Shown here in pieces: positions 8,511 through 15,857 of a stretch of DNA of 33,982 nt. Each line of letters opens with the position of its first letter. Position 1 is the stretch's first letter. The DNA is from Oscillospiraceae bacterium (GTDB lineage: Bacteria; Bacillota; Clostridia; Oscillospirales; Oscillospiraceae): contig JAFSWC010000022.1 in assembly GCA_017444665.1 (NCBI GenBank), forward strand, positions 1-33,982, in the 5' to 3' direction. A program made the translations under genes and the position numbers. Below the pieces are notes generated by a model, which saw only the letters and a program-made list of their open reading frames with translations, was not told where the DNA came from and did not search any database.

Positions 8511-9341
8511 ATGAAAAAAACCGCATATTCAACAATTAAAAAATGGAGATTTGCTTCCATTGTTTATACAACTTCCGGAGTAATATCTGCTCTGCTTGGG
8601 ATTGCTACCGCAGCACTTTTATTTGGAAAGTTTTTTCTTGATGTCATGGTACCAAGCAAAACGATTATAATTCCGTTTTGCGCAGGGGCGATCATGGGCG
8701 CTGCTTCTTTCTCAATTTGGTATTACTTGAAGAAAGACTGCAATACTGCACCGAATCTTGCCCCACTGTCTGCGGAGTGCCCCTTCGAAAGCTTCTCAAC
8801 ATTGGCGCAGAAAATAAACAGCCGGTTGAAAAACGGCCGGTTGAAAAGAATTGCCGGAGTTCTGTATGCTTCAGAGAGAAGAAAGCAAAGAAGAATCCGC
8901 TTGTTTCTGTTCGATTTATCAGCTGAGAATTCTTTTGATAAGGCATTTATCAGCAAAAAAATTCGAGAAATATATGAAAGACTGCCGTTGCAGATTCCCA
9001 AGACCAATTCAGAAGCTCGCAGTTGTTTTAGGCTGATTATATGTGTTTTTTCAAGACTGCCGGTGTCTGCGGAAAAGGCGGCTTGGGAAAACGCAAAAAA
9101 CACTCTGTATGAATCATTTGAAGAAACGATCTCAGAAAAACAAATAGAATCAGCAGCACATCCTCCGTTATCAAAGATAACTCGTTATACCGGAAAGGCA
9201 ATTCCCGAAACGTCGCTATCAGTTTTTGTGGATTTGGAAAGAAGAAAGATTTTTATACCTGCCTGCAAAACAACTGACCCGGCTACAATGGCACAGTATA
9301 ATAACTGCATAAAAATGCTTTCAAAGTTGCTTCTTAGCTGA
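8511..9341 (+). CDS. Hypothetical membrane protein with cytosolic C-terminal domain
   Basis: A 276-residue protein whose N-terminus has two hydrophobic segments (about 17-39 and 49-71, IIIPFCAGAIMGAASFSIWYYL), so both ends probably face the cytoplasm. The remaining 200 residues are basic and mostly helical, with a run of R and K near 109-127 (RLKNGRLKRIAG, SERRKQRRIRLF) and a beta-rich end (LSVFVDLERRKIFIPA). The start follows the 54-residue small gene by 3 bases, so the two are probably co-translated. I do not recognise the family. Confidence 0.72.
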   Translation: MKKTAYSTIKKWRFASIVYTTSGVISALLGIATAALLFGKFFLDVMVPSKTIIIPFCAGAIMGAASFSIWYYLKKDCNTAPNLAPLSAECPFESFSTLAQKINSRLKNGRLKRIAGVLYASERRKQRRIRLFLFDLSAENSFDKAFISKKIREIYERLPLQIPKTNSEARSCFRLIICVFSRLPVSAEKAAWENAKNTLYESFEETISEKQIESAAHPPLSKITRYTGKAIPETSLSVFVDLERRKIFIPACKTTDPATMAQYNNCIKMLSKLLLS

Positions 9342-9422
9342 TAATCCGTATCAGGATCCTCGTTATCAGTTACATGATCTCTACATCACCTTTTTAATTT
9401 GAGGAGGGAGGCGGGCTCATAA

Positions 9423-9956
9423 ATGAAGAAAGGGTGTAAAAAACGCTATTATTTCCTCGTGGGAATTGCCCTTGCTTTGTTGGCCTTTGTTGTGATTGAG
9501 ATGCATTCGAGTAACGGAGATTTAGTAAGCGTTCCTGCTAAACTGTACGTAAATGGAGACCCGCTCGAGATGCCGGCATACTTATACTGGTATTCAAAGG
9601 ACTCGATCGGAAAGAATCCTCCTCGTTTTGTATTTCCCTTTGAAGAGGTGCTGAAACAACTGGGCTGCCAAATTGAGCAAGACGACCAAGACAAAAGCAG
9701 ATACGCTGTGGTGCGGGTCGGAAACCGAGAGTTTGTGTTGACTGGAGGTAGTTTTGCATGCGATTTGACGAAAGACGATCAAGTACTTGTATCAGGCGCG
9801 GCACGGCGCCAACATGTTCGCGGACACGGTTTTACCGGGCCGTTATACATGGCTGACGTTGATTATGAGAAAGTGTTGAAAACGCTTGGCTTCAGTCAGA
9901 TCTCGCTTGAGATTGATGAATCCGCACGGATCGTAAAGCTTTCGGCCACGCCTTGA
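9423..9956 (+). CDS. Secreted or anchored protein with copper amine oxidase N-terminal-like (stalk) domain
   Basis: A 177-residue protein with a basic start and one hydrophobic segment (residues 10-26, YFLVGIALALLAFVVIEM), fitting a signal peptide or anchor. The outer part has the layout of the stalk domain found in many clostridial surface proteins: KLYVNGDPLEMPAYLY, FVFPFEEVLKQLGC, a VVRVGNREFVLTGG hairpin, then DVDYEKVLKTLGF and a closing IDESARIVKL strand. The family is associated with cell-surface proteins, but no enzymatic domain is present, so the role is open. A GAGGAGGGAGG purine run lies 10-20 bases upstream. The preceding 81 bases hold no gene. Confidence 0.75.
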   Translation: MKKGCKKRYYFLVGIALALLAFVVIEMHSSNGDLVSVPAKLYVNGDPLEMPAYLYWYSKDSIGKNPPRFVFPFEEVLKQLGCQIEQDDQDKSRYAVVRVGNREFVLTGGSFACDLTKDDQVLVSGAARRQHVRGHGFTGPLYMADVDYEKVLKTLGFSQISLEIDESARIVKLSATP

Positions 9957-10019
9957 TGGTATGTGCACATTCGATGACCGTGCAAACACAAGACGCATCT
10001 CTGCGGAAGGGTTCATATA

Positions 10020-10043
10020 AATTGGAGGGCATGCAGTGAATGA
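10020..10043 (+). repeat. 24-bp translation-start leader repeat, copy 3
   Basis: Identical to 5829-5852 at 22 of 24 bases, including the ribosome-binding site and the GTG followed by AATGA. It starts the broken gene at 10036. Confidence 0.7.
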
Positions 10044-10591
10044 TACCTGTAACAAGTTATATATCAAGACAATGCGTTTACTTGGCGCTGTAGTCTATGA
10101 TTCTGGGCTAAATGGTGCTTCAAAAGCCGGGCTATATTATGGTATGGAACTGGAGGTGCTTAGTGGTTATGCAAATTTGGTGCGCATGTACTAGGTTCTT
10201 TAAGCAGAGGGCATCAGAAGAGATTAATAGTCTTCAGTCGCTTATTGAAAAAGGTTTTATCTACACTTGTGAAAAAGTATATTTAGGAAAAAAAGGTAAG
10301 CTCGTTTCTCCGGACTGTAACAATATCGCAGAGTGGTTTTACACAGAACGAGATGGAATATTCACGCAAATTAAGCGCAAAAAGCCCTACAAGATATTGT
10401 TCGAGTATTCGGAAGGAAACTATTTCATTAACGATGATCGAGAAAATGTTTGTAAGAGCTTGACAGAATTAAAAGATAACTTAGATAGACTCCGAAACGA
10501 ACGTAAAGCCAACAATCATGTTAATGCGTACAGCAGAGTGGAAAGTATTATTTCACAAACACTTGCGAGACTTTGGGAGTATCAGTATTGA
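10036..10591 (+). pseudogene. Hypothetical gene broken by a frameshift near 10192
   Basis: From GTG 10036 (GGAGGG at 10024-10029) a 52-residue frame runs NDTCNKLYIKTMRLLGAVVY... SGYANLVRMY to TAG 10192-10194. The sense then continues in another frame (RFFKQRASEEINSLQSLIEK... to TGA/TAA at 10591) for about 130 residues without its own convincing start: the ATG at 10112 would give an improbable N-terminus rich in W and C and has no ribosome-binding site. Removing one base near 10190-10195 restores one protein of about 184 residues. The C-terminal part is helical and charged (TELKDNLDRLRNERKANN). Alternatively, the downstream frame alone could be translated. The family is unknown. Confidence 0.6.
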
Positions 10592-10791
10592 CACTTCACA
10601 AAGGAAACTGCTGATTTCGACATTCGGGGGTGATGACATTATCTCAGAGCTGAAATATGAGTACTGCGTAAGCAAATCGCTTCAGCGTTAAATGTTGTAG
10701 AAACTAGTTATGAGACATAGTTTTCAAATTACATGCAGGAATACCAGGGAACGGTACTGTGCGTTCTAGCGAACCCCTAAACAAGAACTAA
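10592..10791. other. Non-coding right edge of the island
   Basis: About 200 bases of mixed composition with no convincing gene, RNA gene or promoter. The last stretch returns to GC-rich sequence at the hairpin at 10792. Confidence 0.5.
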
Positions 10792-10820
10792 GGCGCGAGG
10801 AGCTAATCACTCCCCGCGCC
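10792..10820 (-). terminator. Probable terminator of the spoIIGA-sigE operon
   Basis: Arms 10792-10802 and 10810-10820 pair at 10 of 11 positions with a 7-base loop. On the minus strand the hairpin is followed by TTAGTTCTTG, a modest T-rich tail, about 50 bases past the sigE stop. Confidence 0.55.
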
Positions 10821-10840
10821 GCTTTGCGCCAATGCCATAT

Positions 10841-10872
10841 TCTAAAAACTAAAAACCAAAAACTAAAAACTA
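10841..10872. repeat. CTAAAAAC-type short repeat, copy 1
   Basis: Four close units of CTAAAAAC or CCAAAAAC lie next to the sigE stop codon. A similar array lies at 23907-23938 next to the stop codon of another minus-strand gene. Confidence 0.6.
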
Positions 10873-11595
10873 TCAAACCTGCATCTGCTTCTGCATCTCC
10901 CGCCGCAGACGCTCGATGATCTTCTTCTCCAGACGGCTGATGTAGCTCTGGGAGATGCCGAGCAGATCCGCCACTTCCTTTTGCGTATACTCCCGCCCGG
11001 ACTTCAGCCCGAAGCGCAGCGAGATGATCTCGCGTTCCCGGTCGCTGAGCGCGCCGACGGCGCGGCGCAGCATCACCTTTTCCGCGTCGTCCTCCAGCGG
11101 GCGCGACACCTCGTCGCCGTCGGTGCCCAAGATGTCCGAAAGCAGCAGCTCGTTGCCGTCCCAATCGGTGTTCAGCGGCTCGTCAAAGCTCAGCTCGCTG
11201 CGCTGGGCGCCCCGCTTGCGCAGATACATCAGAATCTCGTTTTCGATGCAGCGCGAGGCATAGGTGGCCAGCTTGATGTTTTTCGCGGAATTAAAGGTGT
11301 TGACGGCCTTGATCAGCCCGATCGTGCCGATCGAGATCAGATCCTCGATGTTCACGCCGGTGTTTTCAAAATGCCGGGAGATATAGACGACAAGGCGCAG
11401 ATTGTGCTCGATCAGCAGCGCTCGCGCCGCCTCATCTCCCTCCTCCAGCGCGGCGAGAGCGGCGCTTTCCGCCTCCTTTTCCAGGGGCGGAGGCAGCACG
11501 TCGCTCCCGCCGATGTAAAAAACCGGCGGCGGCTCAACGCCGAGAATGGAAAGAATGCTCTCCCGCAGGAAAGCGATTTGCGGTTTACATAACAT
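10873..11595 (-). CDS. sigE: RNA polymerase sporulation sigma factor sigma-E (pro-form)
   Basis: Directs mother-cell transcription early in sporulation. The 240-residue product matches sigma-E closely: region 2 has [16 protein letters not shown] and [20 protein letters not shown] with [16 protein letters not shown], and region 4 has [15 protein letters not shown] and the helix-turn-helix [18 protein letters not shown]. The N-terminal 26 residues form a pro-sequence ending VFYIGGS; by alignment with B. subtilis VYYIGG, SpoIIGA would cut between F26 and Y27. ATG 11595 has AAAGGAG 6 bases upstream. It lies 124 bases after spoIIGA in the same orientation. Unlike in many spore formers, sigG is not the next gene; the AT-rich island lies there. 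Confidence 0.96.
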   Translation of the reverse strand: MLCKPQIAFLRESILSILGVEPPPVFYIGGSDVLPPPLEKEAESAALAALEEGDEAARALLIEHNLRLVVYISRHFENTGVNIEDLISIGTIGLIKAVNTFNSAKNIKLATYASRCIENEILMYLRKRGAQRSELSFDEPLNTDWDGNELLLSDILGTDGDEVSRPLEDDAEKVMLRRAVGALSDREREIISLRFGLKSGREYTQKEVADLLGISQSYISRLEKKIIERLRREMQKQMQV

Positions 11596-11656
11596 TACTG
11601 ACTCCTTTAGAACTCATAGCGTTTTAAGTTGCGGAAAAACGCTTCTCAGGCATGTG

Positions 11657-11712
11657 GAGAGGGGATCGGCAAGAACAAATCGTCCGCGGGACGACGAAGC
11701 CGATATCCTCTC
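11657..11712 (-). other. Nested inverted repeat between spoIIGA and sigE
   Basis: Outer arms 11657-11670 and 11699-11712 pair at 12 of 14 positions, and an inner stem pairs 11681-11685 with 11689-11693. No T-run follows, so it is more likely an RNA structure than a terminator. Confidence 0.45.
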
Positions 11713-11719
11713 TGCAGGC

Positions 11720-12520
11720 CTAAAGAATCGCGTCGAAGCCGTCGCCGGAGGCAGAGGGCGACAGCGCGACAAGAAGATCGTTTTCTTCCTGCCCGTTTAC
11801 GATAAGCGCGTCCGGCCGAAAGGCCGCGAGAAAGCCTTTTGCGCCTACCGCCGTATAGGGTACCAGCCGCAGGCGGCCGCGCAGCGCTTCCAGCGCGTCG
11901 GCGCAGGAGAGCAGCTCGGCGGGGTCGGACAGGGAAAGCAGCGCCTCGTACGGCGAAAACAGCGCCCGTACGGCGGCGGGCGCGGCGACCATCACGTGCT
12001 TGCCGCTGATCGGGTCGGACAGCGTGTTGCCGGTATCGTGCAGGGCGCGCAGACGCGTCTCCTTCCCGCAAAAGCGGACGGTGATCTCCAGGATCTCGCG
12101 TTCGCGCTTTCTTCCGCTTTCGCGCAGAAAGACGGAAAAGGCGACCCAGAACAAAAGAAAGCTCAGCCCCAGCAGCGGCAGCGACACGCCTTGCCCGCCG
12201 TTTCCGAGCGACAGCGCCCACACCGCTCCGCCGAGCGCGGCGGACAGCGCGCAGAACGCCGCGCAGAGACGGGGAAACTCCCTTCTGCCGTAAAACGCGG
12301 CCAGACACATCCCCGCCGCGGCAAGCAACTTGCCGCCCGGCGAGACGAAGAACGAACCCAGCGCCGCCGCGCCGACGGCCCACAGCGCGCCAAGGAGCGC
12401 GGCGAGCGCATAGCGGCCCCTTTCCAGCGGCGCCGCGCAAAGCCGTGCGGCGAGCAGACAGACAAGATAATCGGCGCAGAAGTTTATCGCAAAGCAGACG
12501 TCTACCCAAACGATCCTCAT
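11720..12520 (-). CDS. spoIIGA: Sigma-E processing peptidase SpoIIGA
   Basis: A membrane aspartic protease that removes the pro-sequence of sigma-E when the forespore signals. The 266-residue protein has an N-terminal half of about five hydrophobic segments (residues 3-130, opening VWVDVCFAINFCADYLVCLL as in the family) and a C-terminal soluble protease half. The catalytic motif HDTGNTLSDP has D162 in the D-T-G triad, followed by PISGKHVMV. The frame used here is the one that matches the family; another long open frame overlaps it. The ATG at 12520 has only a weak ribosome-binding site, and a possible promoter lies almost on top of it. Length is somewhat shorter than the B. subtilis protein (309). 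Confidence 0.92.
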   Translation of the reverse strand: MRIVWVDVCFAINFCADYLVCLLAARLCAAPLERGRYALAALLGALWAVGAAALGSFFVSPGGKLLAAAGMCLAAFYGRREFPRLCAAFCALSAALGGAVWALSLGNGGQGVSLPLLGLSFLLFWVAFSVFLRESGRKREREILEITVRFCGKETRLRALHDTGNTLSDPISGKHVMVAAPAAVRALFSPYEALLSLSDPAELLSCADALEALRGRLRLVPYTAVGAKGFLAAFRPDALIVNGQEENDLLVALSPSASGDGFDAIL

Positions 12521-12526
12521 GGGCAG

Positions 12527-12560
12527 AGTATACGCCCTTGCCCCGGGCAGTTTTTGTCAT
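12527..12560 (-). promoter_or_regulatory. Candidate spoIIG-type promoter with 22-bp spacing
   Basis: On the minus strand ATGACA (12560-12555) and TATACT (12532-12527) are 22 bases apart. The B. subtilis spoIIG promoter is known for near-consensus sigma-A hexamers with a 22-bp spacer that need Spo0A. The -35 region reads TTGTCATT on plus, matching part of a 0A box (TTGTCGAA). The -10 ends 6 bases before the ATG, so the transcript would be almost leaderless. Confidence 0.45.
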
Positions 12561-12641
12561 TTGCAACGCGCCGCGCCTCCAGGACTTTTCGCCCCGTCTC
12601 CCGCGGCGGCGAGCAAAGCTGACAGAAAGCGAAATAGGGAA

Positions 12642-12670
12642 TTGTCAAAAACGCGGCGCTGTGATAAAAT
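12642..12670 (+). promoter_or_regulatory. Sigma-A-type promoter of the EamA transporter
   Basis: TTGTCA (12642-12647) and TAAAAT (12665-12670) with a 17-base spacer, about 55 bases upstream of the chosen start. Confidence 0.7.
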
Positions 12671-12726
12671 CAATTGGAATGGCAAAGCGGAGCTTATGCT
12701 ATGGGAAAGACGAGGAAACAAAAAAC

Positions 12727-13638
12727 ATGTGGTTTACGTTCGCAATCATCGCACTGCTCTGCTGGAGCGGCTCGGACTTGTTCTCCAAGATCGGCTGCCA
12801 GGACGCAAAGGACAAATACAGTCATCTGAAAATGGTCATGGCCGTCGGCCTGGTGATGGGCCTTCACGCGGCTTATGAGGTTTTCTTCAACGGCGTTGAG
12901 ATCAACGGACATATTATTCTGACCTATCTGCCGGTCTCGATGCTCTACATCCTCTCGATGGCGATCGGCTATCTGGGCCTGCGCTATATCGAGCTTTCGA
13001 TTTCTTCTCCGATCTGCAACAGCTCCGGCGCGATCGTCGCCGTGCTGACGCTGATCACCGCCGGCATCAGCGAGGATCTGCCGCCCGTCGCGCTTGTCGC
13101 GGTGGCGCTGGTGTGCGTCGGCGTGATCGCCCTCGGCTTTGTCGAGGCCAACGAGGACGAGGAGCTGCGCGCAAAACGTCAGGACGCCTCGAACCATCAT
13201 TACGCCAAAAGTTGGATCGCCCTTGCGATCCCGGTGGTCTACTGCCTGCTCGACGCGCTCGGCACCTTTGCCGACAGCCGCGTGCTGGAAGTCCTCGACG
13301 AGGACAGCGCCAACGTCGCCTACGAGTTGACCTTCCTCTTTGTCGGCATCCTCTGCGCGATTTGGGTGCTGGGCGTCAAAAAGCAGAAGCTCATCGCCAG
13401 ACAAGAAGCCCCCAAATACACCGGCGCGATCTTCGAGACGGCGGGACAGTTCTTCTACATCTACGCCCTCGCCGACAGCGAGCATGTGGCCTTCGCCGCG
13501 CCGATCATCTCGGCCTACTGTGTGGCAAGCGTCGTCTGGAGCCGCATCTTCTTAAAAGAAAAGCTTTCCGTCAAGCACTATCTTTCCATCGCGACCGTGG
13601 TTGCGGGCATCGTCATCCTGGGTATACTTGATATTTGA
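12727..13638 (+). CDS. EamA/DMT-superfamily membrane transporter
   Basis: A 303-residue protein with about ten hydrophobic segments arranged as two EamA halves, each of some 140 residues, typical of drug/metabolite transporters in the cytoplasmic membrane. It begins MWFTFAIIALLCWSGSDLFS, with the W-G/S-near-N-terminus signature of these carriers, and the second half ends with AAPIISAYCVASVVWSRIFL and KLSVKHYLSIATVVAGIVIL. The substrate cannot be read from the sequence. An upstream in-frame ATG (12679) would lengthen the start, but ATG 12727 begins directly at the first membrane helix and follows GAGG at a usable distance. A candidate MITE starts 2 bases after the stop codon. Confidence 0.85.
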   Translation: MWFTFAIIALLCWSGSDLFSKIGCQDAKDKYSHLKMVMAVGLVMGLHAAYEVFFNGVEINGHIILTYLPVSMLYILSMAIGYLGLRYIELSISSPICNSSGAIVAVLTLITAGISEDLPPVALVAVALVCVGVIALGFVEANEDEELRAKRQDASNHHYAKSWIALAIPVVYCLLDALGTFADSRVLEVLDEDSANVAYELTFLFVGILCAIWVLGVKKQKLIARQEAPKYTGAIFETAGQFFYIYALADSEHVAFAAPIISAYCVASVVWSRIFLKEKLSVKHYLSIATVVAGIVILGILDI

Positions 13639-13640
13639 TA

Positions 13641-13797
13641 CTGAAAATCAATAAACCCATTTCCTTCTTTTCGGTCAAAATCGCGCCATCCTTCGTTATC
13701 GGCCTTGACCATATATTCCCATTATGCTCTGCGGCCTCTGCCTCGGCTGACACAATTTTGCCTCGAAAATCGAGAAAAGCGATTTATCCATTTTCAG
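13641..13797. mobile_element. Candidate 157-bp MITE with TA target duplications
   Basis: The ends are inverted repeats: CTGAAAATCAATAAA on the left (13641) and the complement CTGAAAATGGATAAA on the right, 13 of 15 identical. Both are flanked by TA (13639-13640, 13798-13799), the pattern of IS630/Tc1-mariner-type non-autonomous elements. The interior has no gene. It lies exactly between the transporter stop codon and the pyrH ribosome-binding site. Confidence 0.5.
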
Positions 13798-13812
13798 TAT
13801 AAGGAGAAAACT

Positions 13813-14520
13813 ATGACAGCATATAAGAGAGTTCTCATCAAGATCAGCGGCGAGGCGCTTGCCGCCGAGAAAAAAACCGGTTATGACTTTTCCTTTGTCA
13901 GCGCCGTGTGCGAGTCCGTCAAGCGCTGCGTGGAAATGGGCGCCGAGGTCGGCATCGTGGTCGGCGGCGGCAACTTCTGGCGCGGCGTCAAGGACGGCGA
14001 CGGCAAGATCGAGCGCGTCAGCGCCGACCGGATGGGCATGCTGGCCACGGCCATGAACGGCCTGGCCCTTGCCGACGTGTTCGCCCAGTGCGGCGTCAAG
14101 GCCAAGCTCCTTACCGCCGTGGACATCCAGGGCGTGGGCGAGCGCTATGACACAAAAAAGGCGATCGAGTATCTGGAAAGCGGCACGGTCGTGATCTTCG
14201 GCTGCGGCACGGGCATGCCCTTTTTCTCCACCGACACGGCGGCGGTCCTGCGCGCGGCGGAGATCCGCGCCGACGCGATCCTGCTTGCCAAGAACATCGA
14301 CGGCGTATACAGCGACGACCCGCGCAAGAACCCCGCGGCCGTGAAATTCGACGAGATCAGCTACGGCGACGTGCTGGCCCGGCGCCTTGCGGTCATGGAC
14401 TCCACGGCGACGAGCCTTGCGATGGACAACGCCATCCCCGTCATCGTCTTTGCTCTGGCCGAGCCGGAAAACATCGTCAAGGTCCTCTCGGGCGAGAGGC
14501 TCGGCACCCTGGTCAAGTAA
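13813..14520 (+). CDS. pyrH: UMP kinase
   Basis: Phosphorylates UMP to UDP with ATP; an essential cytoplasmic hexameric enzyme of pyrimidine synthesis. The 235-residue protein has the amino acid kinase fold: LIKISGEALA near residues 8-17, the glycine-rich VVGGGNFWRG (49-58), DRMGMLATAMNGLAL, and the nucleotide-site segment LLAKNIDGVYSDDPRKNP. The ATG at 13813 follows AAGGAG; earlier in-frame codons lie inside the candidate MITE and are not used. Upstream, rpsB and tsf, the usual neighbours in Firmicutes, are replaced by the transporter. It opens the pyrH-to-polC run. Confidence 0.96.
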   Translation: MTAYKRVLIKISGEALAAEKKTGYDFSFVSAVCESVKRCVEMGAEVGIVVGGGNFWRGVKDGDGKIERVSADRMGMLATAMNGLALADVFAQCGVKAKLLTAVDIQGVGERYDTKKAIEYLESGTVVIFGCGTGMPFFSTDTAAVLRAAEIRADAILLAKNIDGVYSDDPRKNPAAVKFDEISYGDVLARRLAVMDSTATSLAMDNAIPVIVFALAEPENIVKVLSGERLGTLVK

Positions 14521-14565
14521 AAAGAAAATACTTTAACCATAAATCTGAAAAACGGAGGGTTCAAC

Positions 14566-15117
14566 ATGTCTGACTACAAAGAATTTGAAGACAAGATGAA
14601 AAAGACCTGCGAAGCGCTGACCACCCAGTTCGCCACGATCCGCGCCGGCCGCGCCAACGCCGCCGTTCTCGACCAGATCACGGTGGACTACTACGGCTCG
14701 CCCACGCCGATCAACCAGGTCGCGTCCATCGGCAGCCCCGATCCGCGCTCCCTGCTGATCCAGCCCTGGGACGCTTCCATCCTCAAGGGCATCGAGAAGG
14801 CGATCCTGGCCTCCGAACTCGGCATCAATCCGCAGAACGACGGCCGCATGATCCGGCTTGTTTTCCCGCCGCTGACCGAGGAGCGCCGCCGCGATCTCGT
14901 CAAACAGACCAAGAAGTACGGCGAGGAGGCCAAGGTGGCCATCCGCAACATCCGCCGCGACGCGATCGACAAGTTCAAGAAGCAGCAGAAGAACTCGGAT
15001 ATCACCGAGGACGACTATAAGATCGCCGAAAAGGATATCCAGAAGCTGACCGACGACTACATCAAAGAGATCGATAAGATCACCGAACGCAAGGACAAGG
15101 AACTGACGGAGATCTGA
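14566..15117 (+). CDS. frr: Ribosome recycling factor
   Basis: Releases ribosomes from mRNA after termination together with EF-G. The 183-residue protein has the full two-domain pattern: the long helix start EDKMKKTCEALTTQFATIRAGRAN, the beta domain with QVASIGSPDPRSLLIQPWD and NPQNDGRMIRLVFPPLTEERR, and the C-terminal helices ending IDKITERKDKELTEI. The usual length is 185. The ATG has GGAGGG 7 bases upstream. It is 45 bases after pyrH and overlaps uppS (TGATG). Confidence 0.97.
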   Translation: MSDYKEFEDKMKKTCEALTTQFATIRAGRANAAVLDQITVDYYGSPTPINQVASIGSPDPRSLLIQPWDASILKGIEKAILASELGINPQNDGRMIRLVFPPLTEERRRDLVKQTKKYGEEAKVAIRNIRRDAIDKFKKQQKNSDITEDDYKIAEKDIQKLTDDYIKEIDKITERKDKELTEI

Positions 15118-15857
15118 TGGCTGAAAAAAACATCGACAGGCCGGGGGGAGCGGAAAAGAACGCTCCTCCCCGCCATATTGCCATTATTTTGGACGGCAAC
15201 GGCCGCTGGGCCAAGCGGCGCGGTCTGCCGCGCACGGCGGGCCACGCCGCGGGGTCGGAGACCTTCCGCAGGATCGCGACCTACTGTAAAAACATCGGCG
15301 TGGAGTATCTGACGGTCTACGCCTTTTCCACCGAAAACTGGAAACGGCCGGAGGACGAGGTGCGCACCATCATGCGCCTGCTGAAGAAATACCTCAACGA
15401 GGCCATCGACACGATGGAGCGCGACCACATCAAAATGAAGGTGCTCGGCAACGTCGAGGGCCTGCCGGAAGAGCTGCGGGAGCTGGTGAAAAAGACCGAC
15501 GAGATCTCCGCGCGCTACGACGGCTTCCAGGCCAATATCTGTCTCAACTACGGCGGCAGGGACGAGATCGTCCGTGCCGCGATGCGCTATGCCTCGGACG
15601 TCAAGGCCGGCAAAGCGCCGGAGGAGATCGACGAGGCCGCGTTCGGCAGCTATCTCTATTCCGCCGGCATCCCGGACCCGGAGCTGCTGATCCGGCCGGG
15701 CGGGGAAGTGCGCATCTCGAACTTCCTGCTGTGGCAGTGCGCCTACAGCGAATTTTACTTCACCGACGTCCTCTGGCCGGATTTCACGACCGAGGAACTC
15801 GAAAAAGCCATCGCGGCCTATCACAGCCGCGACCGCCGCTTCGGCAACGTAAAATGA
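15117..15857 (+). CDS. uppS: Isoprenyl (undecaprenyl diphosphate) synthase
   Basis: Adds isopentenyl units in cis to farnesyl diphosphate, making the lipid carrier for cell-wall synthesis. The 246-residue protein has the catalytic motif IILDGNGRWAKRRG (Asp26), HAAGSETFRRI, YAFSTENWKRP and the C-terminal RPGGEVRISNFLLWQCAYSE with FYFTDVLWPDF, all diagnostic of cis-prenyltransferases. ATG 15117 overlaps the frr stop by one base, and its own stop overlaps the next gene (ATGA 15854-15857). Downstream dxr and ispG supply the isoprenoid precursor. Confidence 0.96.
   Translation: MAEKNIDRPGGAEKNAPPRHIAIILDGNGRWAKRRGLPRTAGHAAGSETFRRIATYCKNIGVEYLTVYAFSTENWKRPEDEVRTIMRLLKKYLNEAIDTMERDHIKMKVLGNVEGLPEELRELVKKTDEISARYDGFQANICLNYGGRDEIVRAAMRYASDVKAGKAPEEIDEAAFGSYLYSAGIPDPELLIRPGGEVRISNFLLWQCAYSEFYFTDVLWPDFTTEELEKAIAAYHSRDRRFGNVK

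Noticed and set aside
8723-9103. A 126-codon minus-strand frame inside the 8511 membrane protein gene
   Set aside because: No ribosome-binding site, and it lies opposite an intact gene with plausible membrane segments.
11646-12566. A 306-codon minus-strand frame overlapping spoIIGA
   Set aside because: The alternative frame (11720-12520) shows the SpoIIGA membrane region and DTG motif; this one is arginine-rich noise.
13705-13740. TTGACC as a -35 box for pyrH
   Set aside because: No -10 box at 16-18 bases; the nearby TATGCT is too close.
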